Part shown: one piece after another, positions 1 through 12,477 of the stretch
Layout of the letters: every line of letters begins with the position of its first letter
Position numbering within the stretch: position 1 is the stretch's first letter
Assembly: GCA_039707655.1 (NCBI GenBank)
Contig: CM077665.1
Location: 314,216,486-314,280,485 of the forward strand
Origin: Elymus sibiricus
Lineage: Eukaryota > Streptophyta > Magnoliopsida > Poales > Poaceae
DNA: 64,000 nt
Direction of reading: 5' to 3'
Notes under the pieces: model-generated
The model's database searches: none
What the model was told of the DNA's origin: nothing
Seen by the model: the letters and a program-made list of their open reading frames with translations, nothing else
Made by a program: the position numbers and the translations under genes

Positions 1-2376
1 TCACAATAGGCTTGGCTACCCAAATGGTTCTTTTCTTGACACCACTTTGAGTACCAACAAACTTGGCAAACACATTGCCAACCTTATCCTTCCCAAGAGA
101 ATAGACATCATTAATGATAATTGGGTTGGATACTTTACCATTAGTGCGTGAAGAAGCAAAGTGACCCTTCTCAGGACATAAGGAGCAACATCTACCCTTT
201 ACTTTCTTCTCAATTGTTTTCTCAACTTGAGGAGCATTGACTTGGGTCTTCTTGGGAAGTGGCCTTTCTTCAACTTGACGTTGAGCATGAGATTGAACTT
301 GTGGCCGCTTCCCTTGTTGCTTGTCACTATGGGGCTTCTTCTTCAATGGGAAAGATCTAACATGGTGCCCTTCTATTTTGCACTTGAAGCAAACAATCCT
401 GGCCGAGTTCTTGACTTGTTCTTGGCCCTTCTTCTTGTCGCCCTTGGACTTCTTCTTATTATTATTGGAGTTGAATCCAAGTCCACCTTTGTCATTTGGG
501 GATTTTTGCACACTCAAGATATTGTTGAGTGTGGACTTCCCTTCATGACTCTTTTCCAAGTCTTTCTTCAAAGAAGTGACTTGGGCCTTGAGCTCATTGA
601 TTTCCTCTACATGGTTAGTATGAACACAAGTACTAGAGGAAGTATAAGCTTCATCGTTAGAGCAACAAGGCAAGGAAAGTAATTCATCACAAGATGTAGC
701 AACATTATGAGTAGATGAATTACGAGGACTAGCACATGGCAATAAAGCATTTCGACTAGATGTAGTGCTAATGTCCACATGAGGCTCACTAGATGTTACC
801 TTAGTAGTACTAGCCTCATGAGCTATCTTTGGCACATTATGGGATACTAGAAGATCACCATGAGAGCTAGAAAGCTTTTCATGACTTTCTTCTAATTTCC
901 CATAATTGCTAGATAGCAACTCAAGTTGAGACCTTAGCTCAACATTCTCCTTCAATATGGATGCTTCACAAGAAATAGAGTTAGTAGCACAAGCATCATC
1001 ATTAACAATAAGAGGAGAAGGCAACTTGGCAAGCTCTTTTGCATACGAAGCTTCAAGTTGAGCATGAGACTCGGTGAGTTCGATGAGCGAACCCTTAATG
1101 ACCCTCGAGCCATTTTCGAGGTGCTCAAAGTCCTCAAGGAGTTTAGCATGTGCAACTTCAAGCTTATCATTTTTAGTTCTAAAATCATTAGCCACCTCGA
1201 GAGCTCTATCATGGGATTCCTTTAATCTAGATAATTCTAGAGCAAAGGTCTCCTCAAGAGATTCCTTGGTGGTTTATTCATTTTCAAGAGCTTGAGATAG
1301 CTCCGCGATCTCATTAGCATAATCACGCTCATGACCTTCCATTTTATCAATGGTGGCCTCATGCCCCTCGAGATGAGCTTCCAACTCCTCAATATATTTC
1401 TTGCCCTCAATGTCAATAGACATGATTTCCATGAAGTTGGAACGAGCAAGTTTATTCTTATGAAGAGCTTTAAAAATCATTTCCCCCTTAATTTTTAAGG
1501 AAGCAATATTGTCATCCTCATCATCAATAGGCTCATCCTCATTATTATCAACATCATCATCATGAGAAATATTGGGGTTCAAAGTAGGAGATACCTTTGA
1601 CGCCTTAGCCATAAGACAAAAGTGAGAAACAATAGATGATGATGTAGGATCCCTTGAAGCACCATTTAAGACCACATATTGTTCCATGGAGTGTTTTGTT
1701 TCCTCTACATTGTTAGCACAACAACTCGAGGAAATAGATACATTTTTATCATGGCAACAAGATATAGCAAGCACATCATCATGAGATTTAGTCAAGCAAT
1801 TTCTACATGATATGTAAGGACTATCAACACAAGCATGTGAAACATTTAGAGTGCTCAAAGTGTGAAAGTCCAAAGATGAATCATTGCAGTAAGATAGTGA
1901 TGAAGGATCATCAAGAATAAGCCCACTATCATCATTACAATGATCACCACTACTCACCATATCATTACCTTGTGGCAATCCACATGTAGGTGAAGTAGAT
2001 GAAGTTGAGAAGACAACACGATCGGAGGTGGAGGGAGAATAATCATCCCTACAAATCTTGGACACACCATATTTATCTTGAAGCTTTGTCCACAACTCAT
2101 GAGCATCCCGGAACGGCATGAGTTGAAATATAACTACATTGCTCAAAGCATCAAAAAGCACACTATAAGCTTGAGAATTGAGATAAGAGTTTTTCTCATC
2201 CTCTAAAGATATGTTTTGAGAATCCTTTGGAGGAGAAAAACCCATATCTACAATTCGTTCTAAATTTGGGTCCATGACACTAAAGAGATTAAGCATGCGA
2301 ATTACCCAAACATCAAAATTTGTGCCATCAAAACTAAGAGTGTCAGAGAATCCTAATTCCCTAGTCGACATCCTTA
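1..2376 (-). pseudogene. Copia-type gag pseudogene (element Copia-1), 5' end of internal domain
   Basis: The frame begins with the ATG at 2371 and runs off the left edge of the window. The first ~120 residues have the UBN2/DUF4219-like gag fold signature of plant Copia elements (SFDGTNFDVWVIRM near residue 12, then a DAHELWTKLQDKYG stretch). A long Ser/Asp-rich and coiled-coil middle follows. Two CCHC-type zinc knuckles lie in the C-terminal part, at about 170-230 and 350-400 in window coordinates. A TAA at 1274-1276 interrupts the frame after residue 365, but the same frame stays readable beyond it. Both knuckles lack their last cysteine (CFKC...H...F and CSLC...H...R), so RNA binding is probably lost. 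Protease and polymerase would lie left of the window and cannot be judged. Family assignment is from motifs; the decay is seen directly. Confidence 0.8.
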
Positions 2377-2412
2377 CTCTGTAGGTGTTAAAACCTAATA
2401 ATGACAGACCTA

Positions 2413-2426
2413 GCTCTCATACCAAT
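2413..2426 (-). promoter_or_regulatory. Primer-binding site of Copia-1
   Basis: Read on the minus strand this is TTGGTATGAGAGC, close to the TGGTATCAGAGC primer-binding site that pairs with initiator tRNA-Met in plant Copia elements. It sits directly after the LTR end (CTTTCA) and about 45 bp before the gag ATG, which fixes the element's orientation. Confidence 0.8.
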
Positions 2427-3448
2427 TGAAAGGACGTGGATGTCGCCTAGAGGGGGGGGGGTGTGAATACGCGCTTTAAAATAATTACGGTTTAGGCTTG
2501 AACAAATGCGAAATAAAACTAGCGTTTAATTTGTCAAGCACAAAACCTAAAACAACTAGGCTCACCTATGTGCACCAACAACTTATGCTAAGCAAGATAA
2601 ACAACTAAGTGATAGCGGGATATATAACAAGAAACAATGCTATCACAAAGTGAAGTGCATAAGTAAAGGGCTCGGGTAAGAGATAACCGAGGCACGAGGA
2701 GACGATAATGTATCCCGAAGTTCACACCCTTGTGGATGCTAATCTCCATTTGGAGCGGTGTGCACGCACAATGCTCCCCAAGATGCCACTAAGGCCACCG
2801 TAATCTCCTCACGCCCTCACACAATGCAAGATGCCGTGATTCCACTAAGGCACCCTTGAGGGCGGTCACCGAACCTGTACAAATGGCAACCCTTGGGGCG
2901 GTCACCGGTACCCATACAAATTGCTCGGGGCAATCTCCACAACCTAATTGGAGACCCCGACGCTTGCCCGAAGCTTTACACCACAATGATTGAGCTCCGA
3001 GATACCACCAATCGTCTAGGGTGCCAAAGCACCCAAGAGGAACAAGCTCTAGGGTGCTCAAACACCCAAGAGTAATAAACTTATCAAACTTAACTTCCAC
3101 GTATCACCGTGGAGAACTCAAACCGATGCAACTAATGCAATGGCAAGAACACACGAAGTGGTCAAGTCCCTCACTCCCAAATCCCACCACAACAACAAAA
3201 GCTATGGAGGAATACGAGAGGAGGAAGAAGGAGCTCACAAAGAACTCCAAGATCTAGATCCAAGGGGTTCCCCTCACATAGAGGAGAAAGTGATTGGTGG
3301 AAATGTGGATCAAGATCTCCTCTCTCTTTTCCCTCAAAAAGGAGCAAGAATCATTGGAGGGATTGAGAGTTAGAAAGATCTAAGAAGGTCAACAATGGGG
3401 GAAGAACACGAGCTCAAAGGATAGGGACCATTGGGGAAGAAGACCCCC

Positions 3449-3457
3449 TTAAATAGG
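3449..3457 (-). promoter_or_regulatory. Probable TATA box of Copia-1 LTR
   Basis: CTATTTAAG on the minus strand, about 40 bp downstream of the dyad cluster. Inferred U3/R promoter of the LTR. Confidence 0.45.
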
Positions 3458-3497
3458 TCCCCATGAATCTGCCCCTTATCTGCAGAATAACATAGGA

Positions 3498-3763
3498 GCG
3501 GTACAACCGCTATGCGCACCGGTACAACCGGTCAAAGCAGACAAACCTACCTGTAGGATAAAGCAATAAGCGGTACAACCGCCCGGGGCACCAGTAGTAC
3601 TGGTTAAACCGGAACAACCGGCCCACAACCTCCCAAGAACCGCTCTACAACAGAAACTAGTCCTTTGGTAGAGCGGTACATGGCCGGTACAACCTTCGGA
3701 CCAATTCTGGAGCGGTACAACCGCTCCAAACACCGGTTGTACCGGTCAACTGGTACAACCTCT
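3498..3763 (-). promoter_or_regulatory. CGGTACAACCG dyad cluster in Copia-1 LTR
   Basis: About nine copies of CGGTACAACCG or close variants lie at irregular 20-40 bp spacing, upstream of a TATA-like CTATTTAAG at 3449-3457 (minus strand). Each copy is a dyad, CGGT-N3-ACCG. Position and TATA box suggest U3 enhancer sites; the binding factor is unknown. Confidence 0.6.
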
Positions 3764-4631
3764 CAGTGTAAAACTGGTAAGACAAAAATAGCCATAACTT
3801 TCGCATACGAGCTCCGATTTGAGCAAACTCAAGCTTGTTGGATAAAGAACAACAAGAGCTATCCAACAATGACTAGTTATATTAAGAACAAGCAATGGAG
3901 AATAAAAGCCACTAGGATAAGGAAGATGACCTTCCCAATAATTATCCGGCAAAATCTCCAACATCGAAAACATCATAGAAGATGCATATGGACTCCGTTT
4001 TTGATGAACTCGAGCTTGTCATGAAGAGGACCATAAGCTCTAAAACTCACAAAGAGAAACACCAAATGAGAACCAAGAAAGATGATGCAAGGATGCAAAT
4101 GGTTTGAGCTCTCAACGAACGATACGATCAAGCAACTCACTTGAAAGCCCCCCTTGATAGTACAACAATCGATCATATAACCCGGTCTCCCAACTACCAC
4201 CATGAGACCGGCAAAATAGAAACTTATCAAGGGCAAACCTATACCTTGCACATGGTCCACTTGAGCTATATGATGACGATCTTGACTTCCTCAAGATGGA
4301 CCACCTTTCTTGATTGCGCAGGCTCGATGAAGACTAGTTGATTGCTCCCCCATAATCCATTATGGGTGAGCCACTCTTCGGCACATCTTCACAAGTCCAC
4401 TGTCACCACAATGGACGGCAAGCTTCAAGTATGATCTCTTCGTGATGCTCCACTTGAACTTGCACACCGCAATCTTGTTGACGATAACCACTTGATGTCA
4501 TCCTCCATGGGTTGTATGAGATCTTCCTCTTGACGCAAGCCCATGGAAACATACCTAACCCCACATAGAACTCTCACGTAGACCATGGGTTAGTACACAA
4601 AGCGTAATGAACAATGCTTACCATACCATGG

Positions 4632-5345
4632 CACTGGTGCAGCGACGTGCTATACAAACGGTTTTTAACCCCTTTTCGTGACGTAGTTCCAAACCGTCGC
4701 CTTGCATGTGTGGGCGATAGGGGGTCCATCCCACACGACACCGCAAACCCGTCGGCGATGGTGGCCAACAAACGCAAACGATCTGCAAATATAATCGTGT
4801 GTGGTGCAGGAACAGATCGCACACATAATCTTTTTGGCCTACGTGTGGGATTTGCGATCAATCACACACGTCCAAGACGAGTGAAACACGTCTAATTGCT
4901 CATGGAAAACAAACGGAGTTTGACCTTTGACCGTTTGCAAAATGTTACCTAATCCACACGGGCCATTGTAGACATTGTGTGTGATATTGTCATCATCGCA
5001 CATGAGATTTATCTGGGAACCGTGTACCATGTATAACATCAACGGACACGTTTCCCGAAAAATGTACGCGTGGGATCGTCTTTGCATCGGGCACGGTTTT
5101 CTATTGGCTCACGTGTGAGATACGGTGCTATCGCAAATGATTGAGTAGCTCCTATGCACACGTACAAGTGTTGCAAACCGTTTGCGATTTCTTATGTATC
5201 ACGGATGTTTTAGATTATATCTCGTGTGCTTTTCCTGTGGATCACAGGCGGTTGCGCTATGAGTTGCGTGTGCTTTCCGTTCTAGACCGCACACGCTTAG
5301 TTGCTTGAACCGTGTGCGCTGAAATTGCCAGGTTATTGTAAAATA
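4632..5345. repeat. Left subterminal repeat region of the CACTA
   Basis: Dense short motifs such as CACACG, GTGTGCGAT and AACCGTTTGCGAT occur in both orientations. The same motif set returns at 13540-14042 and in a short patch at 11340-11450. Such arrays are transposase-binding regions in known CACTA elements; that role is inferred here. No gene is seen. Confidence 0.6.
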
Positions 5346-5656
5346 TCGCATTTAATTCGCCCTGCAAATAGCAAATTCGCCACAATATGCAATCGACATA
5401 TAGTGTCCACACGAAGAACATTCATCATAATTCGCCACAATATGCAATTGAACGAATAGTATCCACAAGCAGAGGATTCATCATAATTCACGACAATATG
5501 CAATTGAGAAAATGCTAGCTAAATTCCACAGCTGTTAAACCGACATATCCAGTACATAATCATAGTGTATGAAATATGAAGACATGATCACATGGAAAAT
5601 AATGCATCCATGTGTATATGTTTAGCTGATAACACTATATGAATGCGTACTTATTT

Positions 5657-8553
5657 TTAGGAGATTTGAATCCGGAAATCTTCGACGTCTTTAGAGGGCT
5701 TGATATGGTGTTTCACAAAGAAGGTGCTGATAAATTTCCTAACAGACAACAATTCATCAGCGGCGAGCAGTTCAGAAGTCATCGGTGCCAAGATCAGCTG
5801 CATGACTTTTAGATCAGAATGTGACATACGTGTGGAGTAGAAGATAGTAATTAAGAAGCAGAATTACTGGTTTTATCCTGTCAGCATCGACACCACATTC
5901 AGCATGTCTGCATAGGTTCATCATGTGTGCACAAACGTAGTATCCACATAGGCTGGTACCTTGTTGTTGCTAAGGACACTGAAATTTTTTGTACAGTATT
6001 AGTCATGTATTTGCCCTGTTAGGAACAACCTAACCGGTGTAAGTTGTTTCTTCTTTTTACTATGGAGAGAAATGGAAAGAGGTTTACTTAGAAACTTGAA
6101 CATCTGACTAGCATTTTCTGAAAATAACGTATTTTGTTGTCTTACCGGAGAAACGATCACGTGCTGCAGAGGTAGTTGGCGGTCGAACCGATTCCCTCCT
6201 AAAGTTATGTTCTTTGACAATACACTGGAAATGAAGATGAATTTTCACACACTCAATTCTGGAACCAGATATGAACGCAACGCATTAACATCAAAGAATT
6301 CAATACCTATCCATGAAATCCTGAAGATGACTCAGATACTGAGGCGCATTTGACTCTCTGAGAAAATCCATGTAGTAAATTGTGTTGCGTTTTGGAACAA
6401 TGACCACCAAGATCCAGTGACCTCTACAGTTTAAGAAAACCATGAACGTACGAACTATGTCTAAAACTGAAAGACGATCAATGTATGCGTGGTTGTATAT
6501 TTATACTTACTCTTCATGATATGGCCACATAAAGAATTCTCCTATCTGTAAGTCGAACAAGATCTTGGCGACAAAATAAATGGAATCCGTGCGTGAGTCA
6601 TTATCTTGTAACAAAACGCCGTTTGCTAAATCAGGATCTATGAAATACGCATGCACCCATGTTGTTCTCTGCATCGTCAATCCCCTGAGAGGAATACAGT
6701 ACAGTTAGCTTTTTTGTCATTTACAGCCTTGTATGGAGAAGTTGATCAGAGTTTGTGAAGTACTTACAACATCAAGCATTTGACAAGAGTGGCAGCAAGC
6801 TCATCGAAGTTGAAGAAGAGATGAAAGTCCTCGAATTCCACACTGATGGTACCTGGAATGTGAGAGAAATGCCAGTTGTCGTACTGCAATTCCACAATGT
6901 TATGATCTTCTCCTTTTGACATTATGTCCATGCAATATTTATGTAACTTGCGACAACTGGAACTGCACTCATCAAAGTATTCGCCAACAAGAAATGGCTG
7001 GCCATGCTTGTACTTGCGTGCTTCAAATGGGTCTTCATCAGAACCAGGATTACATGGGTCTTCATCGGCCATGCCATGGTTCTGCTCGAAGAGTCTTTTC
7101 TGCTCGAAGAGTCTTCGTAATAGGATGCTCGGGTACTCGACCCTCCTCTGTTTCTGTCATGTGTAATAACAAATTGCCAATTTTACCAGGAAGCTAAACA
7201 TAAATGCAACAGTCTTTGTAGTACAGGACGCACAACGGCAGTGTTTGAATGAAAACAAATTAATAGTGACAGCTATGTACATTCTGCTGTCAAACCTTCC
7301 AATCTGTTAAAAACTACTGTCTTGCACCATGTTTTTTTTCACTAAGTCTGAAAATCTGTTTATTTCAGATTGCCATGTGGTGTTGATGCTAGCCATGTTT
7401 CTGTGCATAATTGGACCTTGCTCGTGCTGAATGAAATGAAGTGCTTCATGTGTACTATCTTGCAGTAAATTTTCATGCAATGATAACTCATGTCGCATAT
7501 AGTTTTCTTGCTGTCAATATGCCTTCAGGTTAAATCTATGACAGTGTCTTAATCACATCCAGAATCAAATAGCACATGGGAAGTCTGAATCACACCTAAT
7601 ATAACAAATAATTTCTAACAACGAGAGTTAGGCTTACCTTCTTTGCACGTCGCAGAAACTTCCTCCCACTGTACCCAGATTCAAAAGCTCGCAACTTTAC
7701 GGATTGAAATTGATGTTGACCATGAACAGGCAGGTCTTCAGCTACCCCTCTCCATTCGTTGGAAGTGATTGTCCTAGGGAGCTACAAGAGAAAGAAATGG
7801 CACAAATGGACCTGCCGCTTTAAAATCCCCAATTCCAAAACAAAACCCTAAGCCTAGTTGTCCGGGCGACATTCTGCAGGTGCTGGACTCCGCGTCCCCA
7901 AGGCTGACTTCGACCATGGCGAAGTGCTCATCCTCGGCGTTGTCCTCGTCATCGGCGTCGCCCTCATCTTCGTCGTACTCGTAGTAGTGGTGCCGCCATA
8001 GCTCGCGTTGGTACTCCATCGCCAATTTATCAATGGACAGGCGCTTCTCGACCTCCTCCTGAGCCACGCGCAACTCCTCCCAGCAGTCGGCGCTCTCGGA
8101 CGGCTCCCGCATCTCCAGCTCTCGCTCGGAGATCTCGTGCGGAAGGGGCTCCATGGCCTCCGCCGCCGCATCGTCGGCATCCGCAGCAGCCGCCTCTTCG
8201 GATGTGTGGTGCATGCTGGATTCCGATGAAGCTTGGAGTATCTTGGCGTGAGCATTCTCGATGATATAGGCCAGGGCGGCCTCCGCGGCATGGCACGCTG
8301 CTCGAGCGCTCTTGGCGTTCGTAGCCACCGTCGTGGCAGCTGCAGCTGCCGTCTCCGCGGCTACAGACGCCCTTCCGGTCGGCGCAGAAGCCCTGTCGGC
8401 CGCCGCAGAGGCTCTTTCGGCGGATGCGGCCACGCTTAAGGCGAATGCGGCTGCGCTCTCGGCCGAGGTGGCCGCGTTCTCGGTAGAGGCAGGAGCGCTC
8501 GGGGCCGAGGGGGCGGTCGTACGCACCCTTACGAAGCGTTCCCACGGCGTCAT
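5657..8553 (-). CDS. Ulp1-like (C48) cysteine protease gene carried by the CACTA
   Basis: My model has nine exons: 8553-7847, 7773-7638, 7510-7328, 7081-6768, 6684-6511, 6423-6307, 6224-6146, 5969-5868 and 5797-5657. All have GT/AG borders and consistent phases, and they join into one open frame of 650 residues ending TAA at 5657. Exon 1 is an Ala/Glu/Asp-rich region starting MTPWERFV. The C-terminal third has the Ulp1 catalytic signature: His in EEGHWILVVIV (exon 6), Asp in YYMDF (exon 6), and the Gln/Cys motif QGTSLCGYYVC (exon 8). This family cleaves SUMO-like modifiers, and plant transposons such as the Kaonashi MULEs are known to carry captured Ulp1 domains. Acceptors of exons 3 and 4 have alternatives. 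Whether it is expressed, or only accidentally intact, is unknown. Confidence 0.72.
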
Positions 8554-8789
8554 TCTTTGCACAGAGGGTTTGTTGGGGAATGGGGGTCGAGGGTGAATGG
8601 AATCCGAGCTACACGAAGCCGACAAAGCTTCCCTCGTAAGACATAAATAGATCCATGAATTTTCATCGCAAACGTTTTCCGTATGGAACCGTGTGTACGC
8701 GGTTAACTTTTTGTATCGAATTGTAAAACTATTTTTGGGTATAGCGGTAACGGATATTGTTTTATTTGTAAGAAAAAGATTCCTACCGT

Positions 8790-11230
8790 CAAAATCCACT
8801 AACGACATCCTAAAATTAGGAAATATTCGGGGTACAATTGGCATTTTTATACATTAAGTTAGTTTGTACAAATTTTACAGCCATAATTCAAAATTGTAAC
8901 ACACGAACATGCAAGATGAAGCAAAAACTGCTGGAAAAATCATATTTATGTAGTACTTGCTTCCCAATATATGCCGCTTGCAATAAATTTTAAGGAGTTC
9001 CAAACATCTTGGGTAACGGTTTGGACACACGTGCACGCATTGGGATTCTAGGTTTTAAAATTCAAAAAATGAAAAAATGCTCTGAAGTACATGATAATAA
9101 TCTGCATGATTTCCCGACATGGGGCCAAGATGTCGTGGTCAAAGTAACGGCTTGTTCGAGATAAGCTTTGAGACATGCCTCTCACAAAACGTCGCTTCAC
9201 ACGAAGGGTCGCGGTTCCGAGAGGGGACATGACCTTGTTTGATGACGAGCCGCTAGTCATTGTCTCATTTGGCCTACCTTTTTTGAATTCGTTACAATGC
9301 ACGAATACGTCCGGCCACTTGAAATTTGGACATTTTCGGGGTTCAATGAGCATTTTTGTACATGAAGTTAGTTTCTACATATCTAGTGGCCATAATTCAA
9401 AACTAAAACACATGGACATGTTCAAGATGAAGCAAAAACTGCAGGAAAAAAATCATTTTTATATATGTACTAGTGCTTCCGTCTATATGCCACGTGTAAT
9501 AAATTTGAAGGAGTTCCAGACATCTTGAGTAACGGTTTGGACACAAGCATTGAGAATAATCTAGGTTTTTAAATTCAAAAAATAAATAAAAATGCTATGA
9601 AGTACATGAAAATCAGCATGATTTCCCGACATGGGGCCAAAATGTCGTGGTCAAAGTGACGGCTTGTTCGAGATAAGCTTTGACACATGCCTCTCACAAA
9701 CCGGAGCACCACGCGCAGGCTCGTATATATAGTTCCGAGAGGGGACGTGGGGTGTTGTGTGATGACGAAACGGATCGCTGCCTCATTCGGCCTAGTTTTT
9801 TTTCATCGATGCAATGTACGAATACAACCGTCATTCTAAAATCTGAAAAAAATACGACATTCAATTGGCATTTTTATAGATGAAGTTAGTTTCTAGAAAT
9901 TTAATGGTCATAGGTCAAAACTGAAACAGATGAACAAGCAAGATAAAGCAAGAACGGCTGGAAAATCATATTTATGTACTACTTGCTTCCGTATATATAC
10001 CACATGCAATAAATTTGAAGGAGTTCCAAACATCTTGAGTGACGGTTTTGACACAAAAGCATTGGAATCTAGGTTTTTTAAGTCAAAATTTGAAAAATGC
10101 GCCAAAGTACATGAAAATATGCATGATTTCCTGACATGGGGCCAAGATGTCGTGATCAAAGTAACGGCTTGTTCGAGATAAGCTTTGACACATGTCAAAG
10201 CTGGTAATGCATGCATGGTTAACTGTTACCCACGTCCCAATGGGTAATTACTCTATTAGGGCACGGGTGCGAGCTTAAATGCCCATCTGGAAGTTGGTGG
10301 GTCAAATACCTTACGTACTGAGCGTGCAAGACGGGGATGAGGATGGGATAGCATTACCCGCCTTACACATGAATTGAAGTACTTACATGTGGGCTCTGAA
10401 ATTAGTAGACCCCACGTAATTTGGGGCCTCGGTCACCCAAATTTACACACATCCCACCCCTTTGGCCCAAAATTCCCTAAGAAATCCCAAACCTAGCCAC
10501 AACATATTGTTTATTGCGTTGAAATACTATTTTTGTACTGAAATACGTGAAGTTTGTTCTTAAATGAATGTGTGAGTTTCCCCACGGTGATAAAGAACTC
10601 GGTGGGGGCATGGATGGGAAACTTTTTATCCCCGTGCACGGGTACGTAGACGGGGACGGGGATGGGAGGGCGGTGATTGGGACGGAGATGGGACTCCAAT
10701 ACTCGCCTAAGGAATCCCCAGCTTTAGACACAAGCCTCTCACAAAACGGAGCATCACACGAAGGCGCATGGTTCCGAGGGGGAACGTGGGGGCATGTGTG
10801 ATGACAAACCGCCAGTCACTGTCTCATTCGACCTAGTTTTTTTCATCGATACAATGCACGAATAGGACCGGCATCCTATTTTTTTTAAAAAAAATGGCGT
10901 TCTATTGGCAATTTTATACATTAAGTTAGTTTATAGAAATTTAATGGCCATATTTCAAAACTGAAACACATGAACAAGCTAGATGAAGCAAAAACCGCTC
11001 GAAAATCATATTTATGTACTACTTGCTTACATATATATGCCACGTGCAATAAATTTGAAGGAGTTACAAACATCTTGAGTGACGGTTTGGACACAAAAGC
11101 ATTAAGAATCTAGGTTCTAAATTCAAAAATAATGATAAAAATTATCTGAATTCTGAAGTACATGAAAATATGCATGATTTCCCGCCATGGGGCCAAGCTG
11201 TCGTGGTTACTGCTCTCGGACTTGCTTCCG
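8790..11230. repeat. Tandem array of ~515 bp units inside the CACTA
   Basis: Four diverged copies have landmark phrases (AAGTTAGTTT... then AAGATGAAGCAAAAAC... then GATTTCCCGACATGGGGCC) at about 8846, 9354, 9872 and 10913. The periods are about 508 and 518 bp. The last gap is doubled by an inserted small element (10195-10726). The first copy overlaps the sequence upstream of the Ulp1-like gene. No coding potential is seen. Confidence 0.75.
10195..10726. mobile_element. Small hAT-like non-autonomous element (MITE)
   Basis: This 532 bp segment interrupts a tandem-repeat unit. It is bounded by TCAAAGCTGG and, inverted at the other end, TAAAGCTGGG. Flanks are GACACATG (10187-10194) and GACACAAG (10727-10734), an 8-bp target duplication with one mismatch, which suggests the hAT superfamily. 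The uninterrupted repeat copies elsewhere give the empty-site sequence. It has no ORF of note. Confidence 0.55.
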
Positions 11231-11470
11231 TAACACAAATGACAGGCATGCATTACATTTGGATAGAAAATGTAAATATTTGTCAAAACAAATGGGTCCC
11301 ACATGATTGGCGCCTTGTTTCGCGTTTTGAGTTTTGGAAACCAATTTTTGCGGTCTATTAATCACACGCGGTCATGCATTGGGAACCGTCGGTGATGTTA
11401 ATTCACACACGATTGTTGAGTAGGAAATCGTGTGCAATCACTGCTGGCGTCGATCAAGATTCCAGCCGCC

Positions 11471-11477
11471 TATAAAT
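11471..11477 (+). promoter_or_regulatory. TATA box before the 11544 ORF
   Basis: TATAAAT lies 73 bp upstream of the ATG at 11544, with a CT-rich leader between them. Inferred core promoter. Confidence 0.4.
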
Positions 11478-11543
11478 GCTGCCCCTCGAGATGTCATCCC
11501 GCCTGCATTCTCTCGTCTCTCACCCCTCTCACAAAACTCTGTC

Positions 11544-12164
11544 ATGGCGCGGCCGGTCTGTGCACAAGCAAAGGAGGAGGCGCCACCCCGTGAGGACATG
11601 GCGAAATGCAGCGACGAGGAGGACCCCTTCGCGCCCCCAGACGAGGTTGTGCCAGACCCCCTAACTGAAGATTGGTTTTGGGGCCAGTATGATCTGGCTT
11701 TGTGGAAGGCGCTGCCGCCGGCTGAGAGAGCCAGGCAGGTAGCGGTGAAGAAGGAGCGGGTTGAGGAGCGTGCCAGGAACCTCGCGGCCTTGAATGCCCT
11801 TAGTGCCGCAAGGGAAAAGGAGGAGTTGGAGCTTTGGCGGCGGGCGAGTCGACGAGCGGTGGAGGTGTGCGAAGACGGCCGGTACCACGCAAGGAAAGCC
11901 AGAGGCGCTAGGCGCCGCACCGCTGCGTAGGCTTGGGCCGATAAGCTCGAGCGTGCCACCACCAAAGAGCTCCAGTGGGCGCCCACTGAACTGTCCTGCA
12001 TGGTCGCGCGCCTCTGCCAGCAAGAGGCTGATCGGCACGTCGAGCGCTGCGAGGCGGAGGAGGCGGCGAACTCCCTCCGCGTTGGGAAGCCACCGCGCAC
12101 CAGGGAGCTGCTGGTGAGAGGCTGCCATTTTACTGCTCCCCGCTCCAGGAGGGGTTATTATTAG
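11544..12164 (+). pseudogene. Unrecognised charged, coiled-coil-rich ORF of the CACTA, with internal stop
   Basis: ATG at 11544 (MARPVCAQ...). An acidic N-terminus is followed by a long Arg/Glu/Ala-rich helix-forming stretch. A TAG at 11928-11930 ends the frame after 128 residues, but the same frame continues with the same composition (KLERATTKELQW...) to a TAG at 12162-12164, which suggests a broken gene of ~206 codons. I recognise no family. It lies in a GC-rich island unlike the AT-rich sequence around it, behind a TATA box and a small patch of CACTA subterminal motifs, so it may be a CACTA accessory gene or captured host sequence. Confidence 0.45.
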
Positions 12165-12477
12165 TTTAGTTTTTATTCATTGTACGTATTAGTTAAGTAC
12201 TATTATCACGTATATGTGATGATATATGTTGTATATGTATCATGTCTTCAATGAGCTATTCAAGAATTAATATATATTGTTAGTTTCACATTTCTATCTG
12301 TTTTCATACTGATTTTCTGACTCTAACTGTTAGCCTTTTACACATATTGAAACATAACAATAGAACATAAATCATTCATACATAGAAACATATCAATATT
12401 GTGATTGTTGTCCAGACATTGGGATCGACATCTAAAAGATTCAACAAAATAAAACGCGTCCATGACTACACCCTAAC

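Noticed and set aside
227..682. Hydrophobic 151-residue plus-strand ORF that looks like a membrane protein
   Set aside because: It is the antisense of the Copia-1 gag frame; Lys-rich and Glu-rich codons read backwards give Leu/Phe-rich sequence.
8233..8596. Ala/Arg-rich plus-strand ORFs
   Set aside because: Antisense shadows of the Ala-rich exon 1 of the Ulp1-like gene.
11438..12128. Long minus-strand ORFs opposite the 11544 ORF
   Set aside because: GC-rich composition keeps the opposite strand open; the plus frame has a TATA box, a leader and a helix-forming composition, the minus frames have nothing recognisable.
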